Assembly: GCA_027924585.1 (NCBI GenBank) | Contig: BSBM01000232.1 | Coordinates: 24,277,501-24,341,500, forward strand | Source: Larix kaempferi | Taxonomy: Eukaryota; Streptophyta; Pinopsida; Pinales; Pinaceae | Reading direction: 5' to 3' | Length of the DNA stretch: 64,000 nt | In this document: positions 1-11,171 of the stretch, piece after piece | Numbering within the stretch: position 1 is the stretch's first letter | Layout of the letters: each line of letters begins with the position of its first letter | Made by a program: the position numbers and the translations under genes | The notes under the pieces: generated by a model | Database searches by the model: none | What the model was told of the DNA's origin: nothing | Seen by the model: only the letters and a program-made list of their open reading frames with translations

Positions 1-605
1 TTGGCTGAGCCTGAATGATTGTGCCTAACGCTGTGAGTGAACCTGAGTAGTTCCTCCTTAGTGGATACATAGCCCCAACTCAGGGGTGGTCTCTAAGTGC
101 TAAAAGAATATAACATGGGAAGAGACCTACGGTTGGGTTGGAACGTGGAAGTCCAAAATCAGTTGCTTGGTTATTTCAATTAAAAGATAAGTGTTTTTTG
201 TTGCCTCTGATTATGCCAATTTTATATACATGAATGATTGTTTGTTTATGTTAGAATGCATATTTTGATCCAGCTGAATAATGGAACTGAATGCCTGTGC
301 ATTATGTTATTATTATGCCTATGATGAAATATTGGTAAATGCATTATGTGTGTGCGTTAATATGGTTTAATTCCATTGTGTATGCTTATTATGCATTGCA
401 CACATATTTAGTTGTGAATAATTTCATAATGTGATATTGAGGGTGAAAATTAGCACCCCTCCTATGTTGCTCATATTCCCTTCGGAGTCAAATCAATGGG
501 AGGGAACGTGACAGAGTGTTCAGAGCAAGAAAAATTATCAGGTTTTTATTCTAAGGAGCTCCCCCATCACCTCTAAAGGGCACCAAGGTGACTGGGGACA
601 TGACA
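1..605 (+). repeat. 3' part of an LTR (copy A)
   Basis: This segment is nearly identical in order and content to 813-1417 and 8632-9231, which are the ends of the two LTRs of the downstream element. It ends in the same way (GGGACATGACA). It is not followed by a primer binding site but by a 72-bp sequence also found after the 3' LTR at 9231. It is therefore the end of a further LTR copy, cut by the window start. Confidence 0.8.
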
Positions 606-677
606 TCGATGCATGGTGATGACACCATTTTCGCTCCTCTCTCCCTTGGTGGTCTGTGCTTTGGCGATTATTCGGTG
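606..677 (+). repeat. 72-bp LTR-flanking repeat, copy 1
   Basis: This sequence follows LTR copy A directly and is repeated with about two mismatches at 9232-9303, where it follows the 3' LTR. Similarity stops sharply after the shared end ATTATTCGGTG. It belongs either to a larger repeat that carried the LTR or to a preferred target. Confidence 0.75.
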
Positions 678-692
678 GCTCAGCAAGCTCGG

Positions 693-1417
693 AATGGGGA
701 TACATGGCCTGTCTGAATCCAATTGGATATGCCTATAGCTCTGTGTTTGATCTCATGGGATTAGAAACTCCTTCCCTGTCCCCCCCACTTGCTTGACAGA
801 GACATGTGTATGCTGGTTGAGCCTGAATGATTGTGCCTAAGGCTGTGAGTGAACCTGAGTAGTTCCTCCTTAGTGGATACATAGCCCCATCTCGGGGGTG
901 GTCTCTAAGTGATAAAAGAATATAAGTTGGGAAGATACCTACGGTTGGGTTGGAATGTTGCAGTCCATATCCAGTTGCTTGGTGATTTCAATTAAAAGAT
1001 AAGTGTTTTTTGTTGCCTCTGATTATGCCAATTTTATATACATGAATGATTGTTTGTTGATGTCAGAATGCATAGATTGATCCAGCTGAATAATGGAACT
1101 GAATGCCTGTGCATTATGTTGTTATTATGCCTATGATGAAATGTTGGTAAATGCATTATGTGTGTGTGTTAATATGGTTTAATTCCACTGTGTATGTTTA
1201 TTATGCATTGCACACATATTTAGTTGTGAAAATTTTCATAATGTGATACTGGGGGCGAAAATTAGCACCCCTCATATGTTGCTCATATTCCCTTCGGAGT
1301 CAGATCGATGGGAGGGAACGTGACAGATTGTTTAGAGAAAGAAAAAATATCAGGTTGTTATTCTAAGGAGCTCCCTCATCACCTCTAAAGGGAACCAAGG
1401 TGATTGGGGACATAACA
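693..1417 (+). repeat. 5' LTR, left-truncated
   Basis: It aligns with 8511-9231 of the 3' LTR, starting at GGGGATACATGGCCTGTCTG, and ends CATAACA, followed by a 3-nt spacer and the primer binding site. Similarity to the 3' LTR stops upstream of about 693, where the 72-bp flank of LTR copy A abuts. Confidence 0.78.
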
Positions 1418-1420
1418 GAG

Positions 1421-1432
1421 TGGTATCAGAGC
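1421..1432 (+). promoter_or_regulatory. Primer binding site (tRNA-iMet)
   Basis: TGGTATCAGAGC is the standard plant retrotransposon sequence complementary to the 3' end of initiator tRNA-Met. It lies three bases after the LTR end and sets the element's orientation as plus. Confidence 0.9.
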
Positions 1433-1693
1433 CCAAGGTTGCAACACTAGGGCTTCTTGGGCCAAAGTATGAGCTTACAGGAAGATAATCAGAAAATTTA
1501 TAAGTGGTATTGATGAAGTTTGGGAAACATTTTGATTGGAAGAATGAAAAAATCAGAGTTCTCAGGTGTGGTAGAGGATCACAATGTTGCATAGGGCTCA
1601 CCAAAATCTTTCCAACAGTACCAATTTTTCCAAAAATGGACTTAGGATGAGAAGGATATCGGCCTGAGAAGTTGGCAATAAAAGGATCATATG

Positions 1694-2462
1694 GCCGACT
1701 TCCGACTTTCCGAACCCACATTGCGGATTGCAGATTGCAGATTGCGGAAGTTGGAGGCGTAATTTATCGAAGATGTGCCTTTGGGTTGCCGACTTTTCGA
1801 ACCCACATTGCGGATTACGGATTGCGGAAGTCGGGGGCGTAATTTCTCGAAGTTGTGCCTTTGGGGTGCCGACTTTCCGAACCCACATTGCGGATTGCGG
1901 ATTGCGGAAGTTGGAGGCATGAATTTTTCGAAGTTGTGCATTTGGGGTGCCGACTTTCTAAACCCGAATTGTAGATTGCGGATTGCAGAAGTCGGAGGAG
2001 TGAAGTTTTTGAAGTTGTGCATTTGGGGTGCCGACTTTCCGAACCCGCATTGTGGATTGCGGATTGCGGAAGTCGGAGGTGTGAATTTTTCGAAGTTGTG
2101 TATTTGGGGTGCCGACTTTCCAAACCCGCATTGCGGATTGCAGAAATCAAAGGCATGATTTTTCGAAGTTGTGCATTGGGGTGCCGACTTTCCGACTCTT
2201 GCATTGTGGATTGCGGATTGCAGAAGTCGAAGGTGTGAATTCTCAAAGTTGTGCGTTGAGGTGTCGACTTTCCGAACCCGCATTGCAGATGGCAGATTCC
2301 GGAAAGTCAAGGTAAAATTTGATGGAGTCCGTCGCGGCAACGCCGACTTCCGACTCCCACATTGTGGCCTGTAGATTGCGGAAGTTGGGAAGAGATCTAA
2401 CACTTTGATTCAATTTTATCCTTCCAACTCCCAAATTGTGGCTTGTGGATTGCGGGTTGCGG
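1694..2462 (+). repeat. 81-bp minisatellite, about 8 degenerate units
   Basis: Units begin GCCGACTTTCCGAACCC at about 1694, 1788, 1868, 1949, 2030, 2111, 2183 and 2263 (spacing 94, 80, 81, 81, 81, 72, 80). Each holds a CCGCATTGCGG near-palindrome followed by GGATTGCGGATTGCGGAA and a GAAGTTGTGCATTTGGGG stretch. The last units decay toward 2460. Long open frames on both strands here are translations of the repeat (for example PQCGFGKSAPQ repeats) and are not genes. Confidence 0.9.
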
Positions 2463-5400
2463 ACTGAAGTTGGTTTTTAGAATAAATTGCAGTTGTGTAA
2501 AAGTGCAGATTTTTTGGTAAAAAATGTCATTCTTGAAGTAATGTAATTTCCACACCCGAAGTCAGAATGAAGCATGTAGATAGGAATTGGAAAGTTTATA
2601 TAGCAGGGAACAGTGGTGCATAACCATAATTTGAATGAGGTTTTCATATATCATAGATATTTAGAGCAGAAAAGTGCCATTTGCTGTTTTGACAAAAAAA
2701 TGTTGTCAATATGGGAAATTTCCATAATTGCGTGAGGGGGACAAAGAGAAGTTACAAGATATTAGTCAGTAACTTATGAGTAAGTAATGAGAATGGGTAA
2801 GGCAATTCCATTCTCCCAAAAGTTGTCACTCATAGGAATAAGACATCCCAGTATGTGTAATTGGCATGTGGCTCATGGTAGTGACATGGTGGCCATGCAA
2901 AGGATGCTAATTAAGGAATGAGGCATTCCCATGTGTGCATCAAGTATGTGGTTCAGAATTATAGAAAATATTTCCATGAGAAATGAAAGAAGGTATCATA
3001 GTTGAATAAGGTGCAAGGGAATATAGTAGACCTTGCAAAGACTCCTTATGGAGTTGATATTGAATCAATTGCAGTGTTGATAAGTACAGGGAAGTTAAGA
3101 AAGGTCAAGTTGAACTTGGCCATAATTTCTGAAAGCAATTGGAGCAGTAAGGAAATGTTGATAGAGGGAAATTTCACACCTTAAACTATTTATGTTTATA
3201 GCATAAGAATTGCATGCTTGGAAGGTAGCAAGTAAGAATGTTATACATGAGTATGTGTATTGAATTGTTGCTTGGTGAGAAAATCATAGCTAATGATTCC
3301 TTGTGTGCTTGCTAGAGAGGCCATGAAATTGGATCAGCTGTGATGTGGAAGAAAAATTCCATGCTATGATGAGAGATTGGAAAGGGATAATTCCTTAACT
3401 CTTCTCTTGTTGATATGATTATATTTTCAAGTTTTATGTATAGAAAATTTGGCATAGGAATGCCAAAAATGCAAGAGATTAGATGGATGAAGTGAATATG
3501 CACTATTGGGCATATTAATAGATATTGCATAATGGATGTGAATATAGTTGTGCATGCCATATGAGATAGTCATGGTTAAGGCCATAATGTGGTTGGAATG
3601 GTAATGTTATAGTGTTACACAAGTATCCCATGAACCCCCTACTGGTGTTAATTTGGGATGAAACCTATTTGCCAACAACCAAGGAGTGAGTAAACTCCTG
3701 AGGTGTTGTTCGGGTGGAGAAGGAAGGCACCCAAATAGTTAACCAAGTGATTAGGGAGATGGTTGGGTGATGTGTCAAGGCAATATCCATACCTTCCAAC
3801 ACATCATGGTGGAATGCATGGCATAGCGTCATGGTACTCATGAATCAATGCAAGGAGGCATTGAGTGGATGCACATTAAAATATTATGTAAACTTTGTGA
3901 TTGTTTCTGCATATGTGTGGAAACATATGTTGAGAGGAATTGTGTGAATGCATGGTTGTGGCATATCTTTCATTGTAATTGATTAATAACTGAAATGATA
4001 GAATTGTTGGAAATTATGAGATAATTTCATGAGATACCATGGATGCATGAGAATGATTACATAAAGAAGGTAGTCATGTTTGATGGGCTACCAAGAATGC
4101 TCTGTTGGAAGGTAGATTTACATGAATATATATGATTGTGTAATCATGAGAATTGGAATTTTTATTTAAATTGCACAAATAATGTGATTGCATCCTACAA
4201 TTTTATTGTGATATTGATGCATATCAAGTAATTGTATTTCATTGTCTGTGAGATAATAACAACTGATAGTGTTTGAATTATTCAGTGTTATTATTCTGAG
4301 ATCACTTCAGTGACTATTGTAACAATGAAAATATTATATGCATGGATACTCACAAAGTGTTTGACTGATTGAAAATTTCAGATTATAGGTAGAAATGTCT
4401 TGGGTATGGAAGTGTGGGTAAGTCCATCATAAAGACTGAAATCTACCATGTGCAAAAACCAGAATATGAGAAGGGTTTTATGGTTGTAAATTACGTACGG
4501 AACATATTGTAATTTTCAGATTTGAAAATTTGCTGATAATTACTAATGGTTGTTTGGCTTCTCTAGAATTGTGTCAAGAGGACGTATTGTAGGTGGATGT
4601 TCATGTATGGTAGCAAGTGTAAAACCATAATGGACAGAGTTATACCACTTACAAGAGCCAAACAATATGAGGACGATCTCATGGTTAAATAAATCTAATT
4701 TTTTGTAGTAGACAGAATCGTAAATTCATATTTGAATTTGATTATTAATGCCATTGATTGGTCGATTATTTGTGAATTGTGTCAGGAAGACCATGTGTTA
4801 TGTCATGCAGAATCCAAACTCCATGGGAAGGATCCCATGCATTGAAAATGGGTTTCGGGTGAAACGCCATTGTAAATTTTGATAATGTCTCATCTAAACT
4901 ACATGTTGGTAAACAACGCGGGTGAGATGGTAAAAGTATGCCAATAGGGCATGTGTTGTTATGAAACATGAAAGGGATTGGGGTAAAAAACCCAAGGTAC
5001 TATTCAGTCAGTGAAGGGATCCCAAGGGACTATTAACATAGAGAAGGGAACCTCATTCCTCGTGAAAGGAAGAGAAAATACATCTGCAAAACAGATAAGT
5101 ATTTTGTAACCCTTGCTGAAAATATGCATGTCTAATTATTGGAATTAATATGTAGAGCATGCTTTTATTTCAGACTGATTGAGTTGTGATTATGGCCTAC
5201 ATGAATCACATAGGAGAGGAGTGCACACCTCTTGGGTGTTGTGTTGTGTTATGGTTTTCAATATTGACTACACCCTAAGGGAATGGGTGCATTCCTGGTG
5301 TTTCAATATTAGAGAGTAATTTTTTATGAAATATGTTTACAATTTTATATCAGCGATATTGATGAGCTTACCTACCCATCTTGTGTTGTCAGGTATTACA

Positions 5401-5846
5401 CATGCAATTGGTGATGCATACTAAAGAAGCAAAGTGAAGAAGGGGTACCATCCTTGTGTGTGTGAGTGGTTGTTCCATTGCCTAATAAATCCATTCAGTA
5501 TGCTGGTTGGGCATTGTGACTTGGAATATGGTGATATTTGTAAAGGCATAAAATCGCTATCGGTTCAGCGATAAGGACCTTTTGCACCTACCCAGGACAA
5601 CGCTAAGGGAAGGGGCTCCTGAGGGACTATGCAGCAGAGAAGGGGACCTTACTTGGGCTGTAAGTGGAGGTGAGGTGGGTGCCGAGACTGGCTGGAACCC
5701 ATTGAGATGCCTATGGATCCATAGTAGATCCCTTGATTTGGAAATGGTTATGGTGCAGTTTCCTTCCATTGGCCTATTGACCCAGACGGAAGTGTTGGCT
5801 TGGAAATGGAGAGGGAAAACCAAGTATGGGATTGGTTTGGCACCAT
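2463..5846 (+). other. Non-coding internal region of the first element
   Basis: I see no convincing coding signal or domain in this AT-rich stretch; all open frames are short. The segment 5595-5690 is a diverged copy of 8437-8522 in the 3' LTR (shared GAGGGACT...AGAGAAGGGGACCTTA), so part of the internal region duplicates LTR sequence. Confidence 0.5.
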
Positions 5847-6008
5847 AAATGCTTGGTAAATCCATTCGGTGCATTGGTTGAGCATTGAATGTTGTGGAGC
5901 AGCATGTGTGCTGGCCAAACATTCGTTAAACGCTTGGTAAATCCATTCGGTGCACTAGTTGGGCATTGAATGTTGTGGAGAAGCCTGCGTGCTGGCCAAA
6001 CATTCGTC
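5847..6008 (+). repeat. 81-bp tandem duplication
   Basis: Two adjacent copies start AAATGCTTGGTAAATCC (5847) and AAACGCTTGGTAAATCC (5928) and both end GCTGGCCAAACATTCGT. A weaker partial relative is present near 5485-5520. Confidence 0.85.
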
Positions 6009-6900
6009 ATTATATCCACAGGTGATCCAAGGCTTGTAAAGCAAAGAAAGAGCATGTGGAATAATGTGAAGACGTCCAATACAGATAAGTATTTAATTAT
6101 CATCTATTTCTTATTCCGAATAATGAAAAATTTCATGTAGGAGTCTTATAACAACCAAGCTGATACATTGTTGTTTATTTGTTGAAACCCAGGTAATTGC
6201 GGGAAGCAAGAACCTTGAAGGCATCCTAAGGATGAAATTGGACATGTGACTGTCCTAGAAAGCTTAGTATGAGTAGTAATGGAAAATGATGCTAGTGGAC
6301 TTGTGTGGGTCCTAGAAGCCAAAGGTTCTGTAGGCAAGCCATGGGGACGGGTTCCCTAGTTGAGAAGCCTTGGGAAAACCTTAGACACCCTGTGTCATCG
6401 CCAAAACGAGGAAAATGCGAGTCAAGCATTCACATTTGAAGTGAAAGAGACCAAGGAGCATGGAACCACAGTTGTGGTGGGGCTCCGAATTGGAACAATA
6501 TTAAGAGCGAGAAACTCTTACTCTTCTATTTTCTTTTGATTGATGCATTTTAGAGACAGAAAATTGTTGAATGCATATTATGGCTGAAAGTTGATTGTGT
6601 TTATTTTGCTTAAAATAAATTGTGAATGCTGAATTAGTTAATTCCCTATGAAAGGATGAACATGAATGAGTTCATTTGTATGTTGGACAAGCATGAAATG
6701 TGTGAAAGTCTCATGGATAAAGCATGAACTTTCCATGTCAATTGGGCAAGTAATTGAATGATCTTAATGCTTATGTTATGCTTGGCCTAAAAATATTTGC
6801 AATGATGAATTTCACAGGTGAAAATTAAACCAATTGGTTGCAGCTGTTACAAGGCAAGTGTTTCTAGTAAGAAAAGTGTGGGAAACGGTGCACATTGACC

Positions 6901-7419
6901 ATGGAAGCAAACCAAAATCTATTTGATTCGGCTGAAAATATTCTTCAAACAATTTCCAATACCCAAGAAAATCTTGAGGAAATGCTCAAGCTACAAAAGC
7001 AACAGAATGAGATGAACCACAAGGTTTTGCAGGACTCTATCTGTTTGTAAAATGAGGTAAAAGTCATTTTGGAAGATATCATCAGTGGAAAGGACAGTGG
7101 GTCAATGAAGAGGCATTCATCCAATTGGTCCATTAAGAAACTCTCAAGGCTGGAAGACTCAAAGGAAATTGAGCAGGTAAAGAAAAAGAAGCCACTGAAA
7201 TGTTGGAAATGTGGAGGAAATCATTGCCTCTGTAACTTCCCAACAAAGGACAACAAGAAAGATAATAGCCATAAAGTTTCCAGACTTGTGGATCAACTAG
7301 AAGGTAAAGAAAAGAAAGGGGTTGTTGTGGAGAAATGCCCACATGTGGAGCTGGAAGGTCAAAGCCAGCAGGAGCAGCCTGTAGAAGCCAAAGGACTTGG
7401 TCCCGAAAACCCAAAGTAA
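6901..7419 (+). pseudogene. Gag-like zinc-knuckle ORF with internal stop
   Basis: From the ATG at 6901 one frame runs 172 codons to a stop at 7417-7419, broken by a single TAA at 7048-7050. The first part is polar and Gln/Asn/Glu-rich with coiled-coil character; the second is basic and carries CWKCGGNHCLC (about 7201-7233), a degenerate CCHC zinc knuckle as in the nucleocapsid part of Gag. In the family such knuckles bind element RNA during packaging. It lies just before the polypurine tract, where pol would normally end, so the element keeps only a nucleocapsid remnant. The spacing of the third and fourth zinc ligands is not canonical. Function is inferred from the motif only. Confidence 0.6.
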
Positions 7420-7524
7420 AAGATGAAATGCAGGACATACCTGCCACATTTTGTGAATTTTGGACATATGTAAACAATGTGTAAGTATTCCTAAGTGTTG
7501 GAACACCGAGGACGGTGTTATTTT

Positions 7525-7538
7525 AAGGGAGAGGGGAA
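7525..7538 (+). promoter_or_regulatory. Polypurine tract
   Basis: AAGGGAGAGGGGAA directly precedes the 3' LTR start TGTAATACCCCC. This is the expected plus-strand primer position of an LTR retrotransposon. Confidence 0.85.
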
Positions 7539-9231
7539 TGTAATACCCCCATTTTGGCCCTTAGAATGTAACAAATCGATATGTAAATATTGTGCATATG
7601 TGATGTATGATTCCTAGCGTGGAGCTCAAGGCCAAGGCCCCGCTAGTGAATGATCAGCCTTAAAGAGCTGGTATTTTATATTGTGCTATCAATGTGCTAG
7701 TAAGCCACAGGAAAATTGTAAAAGCATGTAAATAATTATAATGCAAATAAAATACCAAGCGGATGACTATGGATGCAACTAAAATGAGGGGGCTATGTGT
7801 ATCCACTAGGGAGAGGTGAGGTGGTTATGGGATTGAACCAATGCTTCCAAAGGTCAACTTGAGAACCCACTTTGACTTTCCTTGCTGTCATTTATTTGTG
7901 TTGTAAGGAAGTACTTCAAAAATAAGCCCATGATATTGATGGAGTATGGGCAGCCCAGAAATTCGTATAGCAGAGTATGGGCTCTGTTTACTTGACCCAC
8001 AAGTCACTCTACCTCATGGGCGGACATTTTCCCTCATCCCCATTCCATTGTGAAACAACCAGACTGTTATTTTGAGGATGTTATGCATTCCCAGCTGTGG
8101 AAATACCAGAAATCGCAACTTGGAAAGAAGCTACATTTTGAAGTGCATTAATCACCCAGGAGTTTGTGTGGGAAGTGAAATTCGGTGGGGAATCCATAAA
8201 TATAAACCCCATAGTGAGTTTGAGAGTGTGAAGAGCCCCAAAATGCATGGCAGCACCCATTTTTTGGGGCCAGAAAGTTGAAATCTGTGAATGAGATTCG
8301 CGTGGGAAGGAATTTAGGAAGATCCAAGAGTGGCTCGAAGTGGGAGAGAGACCAGGGGGTCATATTTCATGGTAGAGCCAGCAAAGGCTCAATTATCTTT
8401 GGTTTAGAAGTCGGGACCAACCATACCTACCTAGGTTAGCGCTGAGGAAAGGGGCGCCCGAGGGACTGTGTAGAAGAGAAGGGGACCTTATTTAGGCTAA
8501 GAGTGGAGGTGATGGGGGTACCTGGCCTGTCTGAAGCTAATTGGATATGCATGTATCTCTGAGGTTGATCTCATTGGCTTAGAAACTCCTTCCTTGTCCC
8601 CCCCACTTGCTTGACAGAGCCAATTGTGTGTTGGTTGAGCCTAAATGATTGTGCCTAAGGCTGTGAGTGAACCTGAGTAGTTCCTCAGTGGATACATAGC
8701 CCCAGCTCAAGGGTGGTCTCTGAGTGCTAAAAGAATATAAGATGGGAAGAGACCTACGGTTGGGTTGGAACGTGGCAGTCCATAGTCTGTTGCTTGGTTA
8801 TTTCAATTAAAAGATAAGTGTTTTTGGTTGCCTCTGATTATGCCAATTTTATATACATGAATGATTGTTTGTTTATGTTAGAATGCATAGATTGATCCCA
8901 CTGAATAATGGAACTGAATACCTGTGCATTATGTTGTTATTATGCCTATGATGAAATGTTGGTAAATGCATTCTGTGTGTGCGTTAATATGGTTTAATTC
9001 CGTTGCGTATGTTTATTATGCATTGCACACATATTTAGTTGTTAATAATTTCATAATGTGATATTGAGGTTGAAAATTAGCACCCCTCCTATGTTGCTCA
9101 TATTCCCTTCGGAGTCAAATCGTTGGGAGGGAACATGACAGAGTGTTTAGAGCAAGAAAAATTATCAGGTTTTTGTTCTAAGGAGCTCCCCCATCACCTC
9201 TAAACGGCATCGAGGTGACTGGGACATGACA
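7539..9231 (+). repeat. 3' LTR of first element (1693 bp)
   Basis: It starts TGTAATACCCCCATTTTGG after the polypurine tract and ends GGGACATGACA. The last ~720 bases match the truncated 5' LTR (693-1417); the last ~600 match LTR copy A (2-605). The first ~970 bases have no counterpart on the left. Confidence 0.82.
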
Positions 9232-9303
9232 TCGATGCACGGTGATGACACCATTTTCGCTCCTCTCTCCCTTGGTGGTCTGTGCTCTGGCGATTATTCG
9301 GTG
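9232..9303 (+). repeat. 72-bp LTR-flanking repeat, copy 2
   Basis: It directly follows the 3' LTR and matches 606-677 almost base for base, then diverges completely. Confidence 0.75.
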
Positions 9304-10103
9304 TTTCAACAACCTCAGAGCACAAGTTTGAGAACATATTGGATTCTGGTGAGTGATAGCAACATGCGCAGAATGGAAAGGGAACGTCACAAAGCTTCTA
9401 GACGACGGGGTCATGGATGTCGTGAGCATTCTCATGAGACAAGTGGTGCAAGCATTTCCCATCACCTTGACTCGATGATAGATACTTTTTTGTACATTCA
9501 AAATGATATCAGGGATACTAAGGAGGACATGCATGCCAGAATCCAAGATATAAGGTACCGGGTGTGGACTATAATTGAATAATGGGAATATTTTGCAAAG
9601 CCCTTCCACCTCCCTTTGTCATTGTTTTTTTTCCTTGAGGATGATGGCACTGTTAAAATTGAACCAAGTGAGGGAGTTGAGCTCAAGTTGAACCCCACGA
9701 TAGATAATGCTCCAGTGAATTTCTTCCTAAGGTTAAAAAGGAGGACTAGAATGTGAAGGATGCTCATCCAGTGGAAAAGGAAAACGTTGCGAAGACAAGT
9801 TCTAGTGGCACCAAGTGCACTACTCCAAGCTCCGTTGATGTAGTACTCGAACCTTCAGAGGCCAAGCTATGTCTGGACCATGGTCCATCCAAGTAGATAT
9901 TTCTCTTTGTCTGGTTTGGTGTGATGCACAAACTTTGGATTTTTGAAGTTTTGTTTCTACACACGTTTTGGGGTTTTACAAGTCTAAATATGTCTAAAGG
10001 ATATACACTTTATGGATGGAGCCCAATAGCAGTTGTTAGAGGTTCTTTCGTATACTTGCTACCAGGTATTTTGACTTATAATATGGGTTGTTTTCTCTTG
10101 TTG
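9304..10103 (+). other. Unassigned sequence between two LTR elements
   Basis: Short open frames occur, for example an Arg/His-rich stretch at 9360-9582, but none shows a domain I recognise. It ends at AGAGG (10104-10108), the probable target duplication of the next element. Confidence 0.4.
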
Positions 10104-10108
10104 AGAGG

Positions 10109-11148
10109 TGTTATACCTGAAATTGTGACCTTTGGCTTTACATGCTTCATCACCATGAGAGGCATGGGTTTTATGTTCCCTCGGTATGTTAGGACCCACT
10201 ATTCTATGGTTCACCCACTCCCAAGCTATGTTTGGGAGAGTTTCCTAACTTTTGGGGGTCGAAATCCACTTAACCAACCTTACTTGGAGCTTTGGATTGG
10301 GATTGTCGCCCCTTGTTCCATGTCTAGGGAGCGAAAAATTCCAACATTGTTTCTCCTTTCTAGCCTTATAGGGAACGAAAAATTTCATATTTTTCACTTT
10401 GTGACCTTCTTTAGGGGAGTGACAACCTTGTTGAAACTACTTTGGCTTGATTTTAGGGTCAAGATTTGAACTTGAGGTTTTGCGGATCATCTTATCCTTC
10501 GAGTATCGCTTAAATTGCCATTCAAAGTAACCTAAATATCCCCTAATCCACCTTATCCTCGCTTGATCCAACTCTTTGTCCCAAGTAGTTTGGCCTCTCC
10601 ATCCTATAAAGAGAGCTTTAGATCTTGGCTCAAGGGAAGGCAAGAAACTTAAAGAGGTGGTCCTTGTGATCTTGTGGTGCTCAAAGAGATTTGGAAGGGA
10701 AGCTTCAAGGACATGCTATTGCAGAGTCAAGTATAACATTATATATGTTGCTCATGGATTTCCCTTTAATATAACGTAGCATATTTCTCCCAATTTCATA
10801 TTTTTCATGATGAATGTATGAATTTGTCTATCTTTTGGTAGTTAGATCTTTGTTTATACACTTGTTACTTTGGAGGAGGTATCGCTTTGTGCTTGTAAAC
10901 AATTCCATAAGCCCAGATCCCAAAGCTGGGAGTTAGATCAGCTAAGGAGCAATGAGGACAACCATTGAAAGTAAGGTAGGTCATCTATATTCCTTGTTTC
11001 TTCCATAGCTTATTTGCTTGTGTATGAACTGGGTCTAGGAATATGTTAGTGTCTAATTTTTTTGCTTCTATCTTGGACTAGGGATCAAGGGAAACTTCTT
11101 GTGTCCAAAAAACGTTCTACCTATATGTAGGGAGAATTTTCTACCACA
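10109..11148 (+). repeat. 5' LTR of outer Tat-like element
   Basis: It starts TGTTATACCTGAAATTG and ends GAATTTTCTACCACA. From 10131 on it aligns with 12941-12972 plus 23413-24408. A 182-residue hydrophobic open frame that crosses its left boundary (9921-10469) is judged accidental. Confidence 0.75.
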
Positions 11149-11152
11149 AAAA

Positions 11153-11171
11153 TTGGCGACTCCGCTGGGGA
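11153..11171 (+). promoter_or_regulatory. Primer binding site, Tat/Ogre type
   Basis: TTGGCGACTCCGCTGGGGA follows the LTR after four A residues. This type of site is known from Tat/Ogre-lineage Ty3 elements (tRNA-Arg type, from memory). The inner element has the same site with one change. Confidence 0.85.

Larger units (their letters stand above)
693..9231 (+). mobile_element. Non-autonomous LTR retrotransposon (LARD-like)
   Basis: The order is truncated 5' LTR (to 1417), initiator-Met primer site (1421), a 6.1-kb internal region, polypurine tract (7525) and 3' LTR (7539-9231, starting TGTAATACCCCC). No protease, RT or integrase motif was found in any frame. The only protein-like stretch is a zinc-knuckle ORF at 6901-7419. 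The element would need enzymes from another element. Its left LTR lacks the first ~970 bases present in the right LTR, so the 5' end was rearranged. A large retrotransposon derivative is the best fit; a decayed autonomous element that lost pol is the alternative. Confidence 0.72.

Noticed and set aside
1687-2403. Long open frames on both strands (up to 238 codons) with Cys-Gly repeats
   Set aside because: They are translations of the 81-bp minisatellite; 81 is a multiple of three, so frames stay open by chance.
9226-9582. 118-codon open frame after the first 3' LTR
   Set aside because: Its start lies in LTR and repeat flank sequence and the rest shows no recognisable domain.
9921-10469. 182-codon hydrophobic open frame
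   Set aside because: It crosses the LTR boundary at 10109, its counterpart in the 3' LTR is broken, and no domain is visible.
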